From: Caldifarciminota bacterium
Lineage (GTDB): Bacteria; Hydrothermota; 32-111; QNBC01
Assembly: GCA_023132105.1 (NCBI GenBank)
Contig: JAGLYS010000321.1
Span: forward strand, 1 to 8,515
Length of the DNA: 8,515 nucleotides
Reading direction: 5' to 3'
Part shown: piece after piece, positions 7,405 to 8,515 of the stretch
How positions within the stretch are numbered: the first letter of the stretch is position 1
How the letters are laid out: the number at the start of each line of letters is the position of its first letter
Translations under genes and position numbers: made by a program
Notes under the pieces: model-generated
Database searches by the model: none
What the model was told of the DNA's origin: nothing
What the model saw: only the letters and a program-made list of their open reading frames with translations

Positions 7405-7846
7405 AATTTTACCTGTCGTTGTTTTATTATTACTTAATGGATGTTCACTTATAAAGAATATAAAACCGATTACTAAACCTGAAATTTCAATAAAAGATGT
7501 TAGATTGGGCAATATTTCATTCTCAGATGTAAAACTGGATATTGGACTCAATGTAGAAAATAGAAACAACTTTCCCATAAAGATCCCAAAGGTCAATTAT
7601 AATATAGCAATTAATGGACTTAATGCCGGCAGTGGTTCGAAATCAAGCATTAGTATATCTGCATTGGGTACAAACTATATAAGGATTCCAGTCTCCGTTA
7701 GTTTTAGCAACTTACCCCAGATATTCAAATCTCTAATCGAAAAAAAGGCACTAAAATATAGAATTAATGGAGATATGAGTGTAAATGCCGGAATTACAGA
7801 TGTTACATTCCCCTTTGCTACGGAAAAGGAACTCAGCCCCTTCTAA
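7388..7846 (+). CDS. LEA14/WHy-domain-like lipoprotein
   Basis: A 152-aa predicted lipoprotein. The signal peptide has basic residues, a hydrophobic core PVVVLLLL, and a lipobox LLNGC with Cys19 as the lipidation site. Ser at +2 would favour outer-membrane sorting under the E. coli rule, which may not hold here. The rest resembles the LEA_2/WHy (water stress and hypersensitive response) immunoglobulin-like fold: ISFSDVKLDIGLNVENRNNF then PIKIPKVNYNIAINGLNAGSG, a conserved IRIPVSVSF strand, and the Y-x-I-x-G strand KYRINGDMSV near 123-132. Such bacterial lipoproteins are widespread with no settled function. It is the last gene of the operon, after the glycan genes, so an envelope role is reasonable. 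Its stop lies within the convergent Smr gene (14-bp overlap). Confidence 0.85.
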   Translation: MRNTFKILPVVVLLLLNGCSLIKNIKPITKPEISIKDVRLGNISFSDVKLDIGLNVENRNNFPIKIPKVNYNIAINGLNAGSGSKSSISISALGTNYIRIPVSVSFSNLPQIFKSLIEKKALKYRINGDMSVNAGITDVTFPFATEKELSPF

Positions 7847-8204
7847 TATAGACTACTGTTGCTCCTTCGCCTCCATCCTTAGGGCTTGCTATATGAAAAT
7901 CACTAACATAAATGCTTGCAATAAGTATTTTTCTGATTTTCTCTTTAAGAACAGGACCTTCCGAACTGTGTAATCCTTTACCGTGAATTATAAGTACTTT
8001 TCTATATCCTTTTTTATGCGATAATTTAAGTTGATTTTTTACAAGATCCGTTGCTTCCTTTTTCATATATCCATGAATATCGATAATAAGATCGAATTTC
8101 TTTTTATTGAATGATCTACTATGTTTCTTTCTACCTGCTGCCGCATCTTTATCGATTACAGGATTATTTTTGAGCCATTCTTCTATAAATTTTTTATCAT
8201 CCAT
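7833..8204 (-). CDS. Small Smr-domain protein
   Basis: A 123-aa stand-alone Smr (small MutS-related) domain protein. Smr domains, as in the C-terminus of MutS2, are nucleic-acid-binding and often have DNA- or RNA-nicking activity. A short N-terminal segment, FIEEWLKNNPVIDKDAA, and a basic linker precede the domain. The LDxHG-type motif is IIDIHGYMKKEA (Asp42, His44, Gly45), followed by VLIIHGKGLHSSEGPVLK (HGKG at 74-77) and DGGEGATVVYIRR (110-122). The IDKDA segment and the GLHSSEGPVLK loop resemble spirochaete Smr proteins as I remember them. The start has a GAGG four bases upstream. It is transcribed convergently to the long operon and shares 14 bp with it. The cellular role (ribosome rescue, RNA cleavage or DNA repair) cannot be decided from sequence. 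Confidence 0.93.
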   Translation of the reverse strand: MDDKKFIEEWLKNNPVIDKDAAAGRKKHSRSFNKKKFDLIIDIHGYMKKEATDLVKNQLKLSHKKGYRKVLIIHGKGLHSSEGPVLKEKIRKILIASIYVSDFHIASPKDGGEGATVVYIRRG

Positions 8205-8208
8205 ATTA

Positions 8209-8212
8209 CCTC
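8209..8212 (-). promoter_or_regulatory. Ribosome binding site of the Smr gene
   Basis: Read on the minus strand, GAGG is followed by TAAT and then the ATG at 8204-8202. This supports the chosen start. Confidence 0.7.
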
Positions 8213-8218
8213 AATATA

Positions 8219-8247
8219 ATATTAGTATTAAATTGCATATACGTCAA
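8219..8247 (-). promoter_or_regulatory. Candidate sigma-70-type promoter of the Smr gene
   Basis: On the minus strand TTGACG (8247-8242) is separated by exactly 17 bp from TAATAT (8224-8219). This is 5/6 and 4/6 to the -35 and -10 consensus. Transcription would begin near 8212, leaving a leader of only about eight bases that barely contains the GAGG site. In such AT-rich DNA a -10 match is weak evidence. An alternative -35 (TTTACA) lies further upstream. Confidence 0.4.
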
Positions 8248-8289
8248 TAGTGTTAATATGTGTAAAATTAGATATGTATATACACACTA
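8248..8289. repeat. Imperfect inverted repeat upstream of the Smr promoter
   Basis: Arms of 17 bp begin TAGTGT and end ACACTA around an 8-base centre, with 11 of 17 positions complementary. It lies directly upstream of the candidate -35 box of the Smr gene. It could be an operator-like site or a chance product of AT/GT-rich sequence. Confidence 0.3.
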
Positions 8290-8312
8290 ACCTGTTTCAT
8301 TAAACCCATCAA

Positions 8313-8346
8313 TGTCATTGCGAGGAGTGAAACGACGAAGCAATCT
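8313..8346. repeat. Dispersed-type intergenic repeat (ATTGCGAGGAG...GCAAT)
   Basis: The stretch starts TGTCATTGCGAGGAG and ends CGACGAAGCAATCT, bounded internally by ATTGC (8317-8321) and GCAAT (8340-8344) as short inverted ends. It is GC-richer than its surroundings. From memory it matches a repeat seen in many unrelated bacterial genomes and metagenome bins. Only one copy lies in this window, so repetition itself is not demonstrated here. The function is unknown. Confidence 0.6.
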
Positions 8347-8363
8347 ATACATTTAGATTCTAT

Positions 8364-8387
8364 GTAGAGACGCAACATTTTGCGTCT
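8364..8387 (+). repeat. REP-like unit 1
   Basis: GTAG (8364-8367) is followed by a perfect 8-bp stem, AGACGCAA with TTGCGTCT, closing a four-base CATT loop. There is no U-run after the stem, so it is not an intrinsic terminator. Confidence 0.65.
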
Positions 8388-8411
8388 AATGTTTTACGCC
8401 ACATATTAAGG

Positions 8412-8435
8412 AGACGCAATATCTTGCGTCTCTAC
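8412..8435 (-). repeat. REP-like unit 2, inverted
   Basis: Read on the minus strand, it is GTAG, then the same 8-bp stem as unit 1, with a GATA loop. Only the loop differs from unit 1. On the plus strand the stem extends to 9 bp (8411-8432). Confidence 0.65.
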
Positions 8436-8515
8436 GGTCAATAAAGAATATGGGAATAGTACTTTCATTTATGCTATTTTAATCATTCAATTTCGTGTAA
8501 TTCGTTATAAATTCG
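8436..8515. other. Non-coding tail with TTCG-containing short repeats
   Basis: There is no ORF, RNA gene or terminator that I can support. The last 24 bases contain TTCG three times (8492, 8501, 8512) in AATTTCGTG/TAATTCGTT/ATAAATTCG form. This looks like the start of another simple or dispersed repeat cut by the window edge. Confidence 0.3.

Larger units (their letters stand above)
8364..8435. repeat. BIME-like pair of inverted REP-type hairpins
   Basis: Two 24-nt units lie in opposite orientation with a 24-nt spacer. The outer 12 bases are perfect inverted repeats (GTAGAGACGCAA at 8364-8375, TTGCGTCTCTAC at 8424-8435). The whole element can fold as two small hairpins or as one long interrupted hairpin. 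GTAG at the foot of each unit is the tetranucleotide recognised by RAYT/TnpA-REP proteins in known REP systems. No RAYT gene is in the window, so mobility in trans is an inference. Confidence 0.65.

Noticed and set aside
7808..7831. Possible terminator hairpin just after the Smr stop on the minus strand
   Set aside because: The stem needs two G-U pairs, the loop is eight bases and no U-run follows. It also lies in lipoprotein coding sequence, so it is too weak to call.
7785..7973. Plus-strand open frame of 62 codons downstream of the lipoprotein
   Set aside because: It overlaps the end of the lipoprotein gene out of frame and is antisense to the well-supported Smr domain. It has no family features.
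8364..8435. Hairpin pair considered as a CRISPR fragment or a bidirectional terminator
   Set aside because: Two inverted units do not make a direct-repeat/spacer array, and no T-run follows either stem. The GTAG-footed inverted pair fits a REP/BIME element better.

Overview
The window is AT-rich and Ile/Lys/Asn-rich in its coding sequence. It comes from a bacterium with a chemosensory system and a lipoprotein-bearing envelope. Phylum assignment is only a lean. The small Smr protein on the minus strand has a layout I associate with spirochaetes (an 'EEWLKNN..IDKDA' type N-terminus and an IIHGKGLHSSEGPVLK loop). An uncultured FCB-group lineage such as Cloacimonadota or Ignavibacteria is also possible, and the intergenic repeats resemble families I recall from several phyla.

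Layout: bases 1-7846 are one very compact plus-strand gene string whose 5' end lies outside the window. In order it holds a TPR protein (5' part missing), cheR, cheD, cheB, a coiled-coil/TPR protein, a polysaccharide flippase, a FemAB/GNAT-like acyltransferase, a polysaccharide-deacetylase-fold protein and a small LEA14/WHy-like lipoprotein. Junctions range from -32 to +5 bp, so a single transcript with translational coupling is likely. At 7833-7846 the last gene overlaps tail-to-tail with a minus-strand Smr-domain gene, whose promoter region lies at about 8205-8290. The remaining intergenic DNA (8290-8515) is a cluster of dispersed-type repeats and contains no gene.

Function: cheR, cheD and cheB form a complete receptor-adaptation set (methyltransferase, deamidase, response-regulator methylesterase). 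No receptor, CheA, CheW or CheY is present here, so these should lie upstream or elsewhere. The two flanking TPR proteins may be scaffolds for this set. The second half looks like a surface-glycan export and modification cassette. Co-transcription of the two halves suggests, as an inference only, that the chemosensory pathway may act on, or be expressed with, extracellular polysaccharide rather than flagella alone.

The most interesting non-coding object is a 72-bp element (8364-8435). It consists of two 24-nt hairpin units in inverted orientation, each with GTAG at its 5' foot, separated by 24 nt. This is the architecture of REP/BIME elements mobilised by RAYT (TnpA-REP) transposases.
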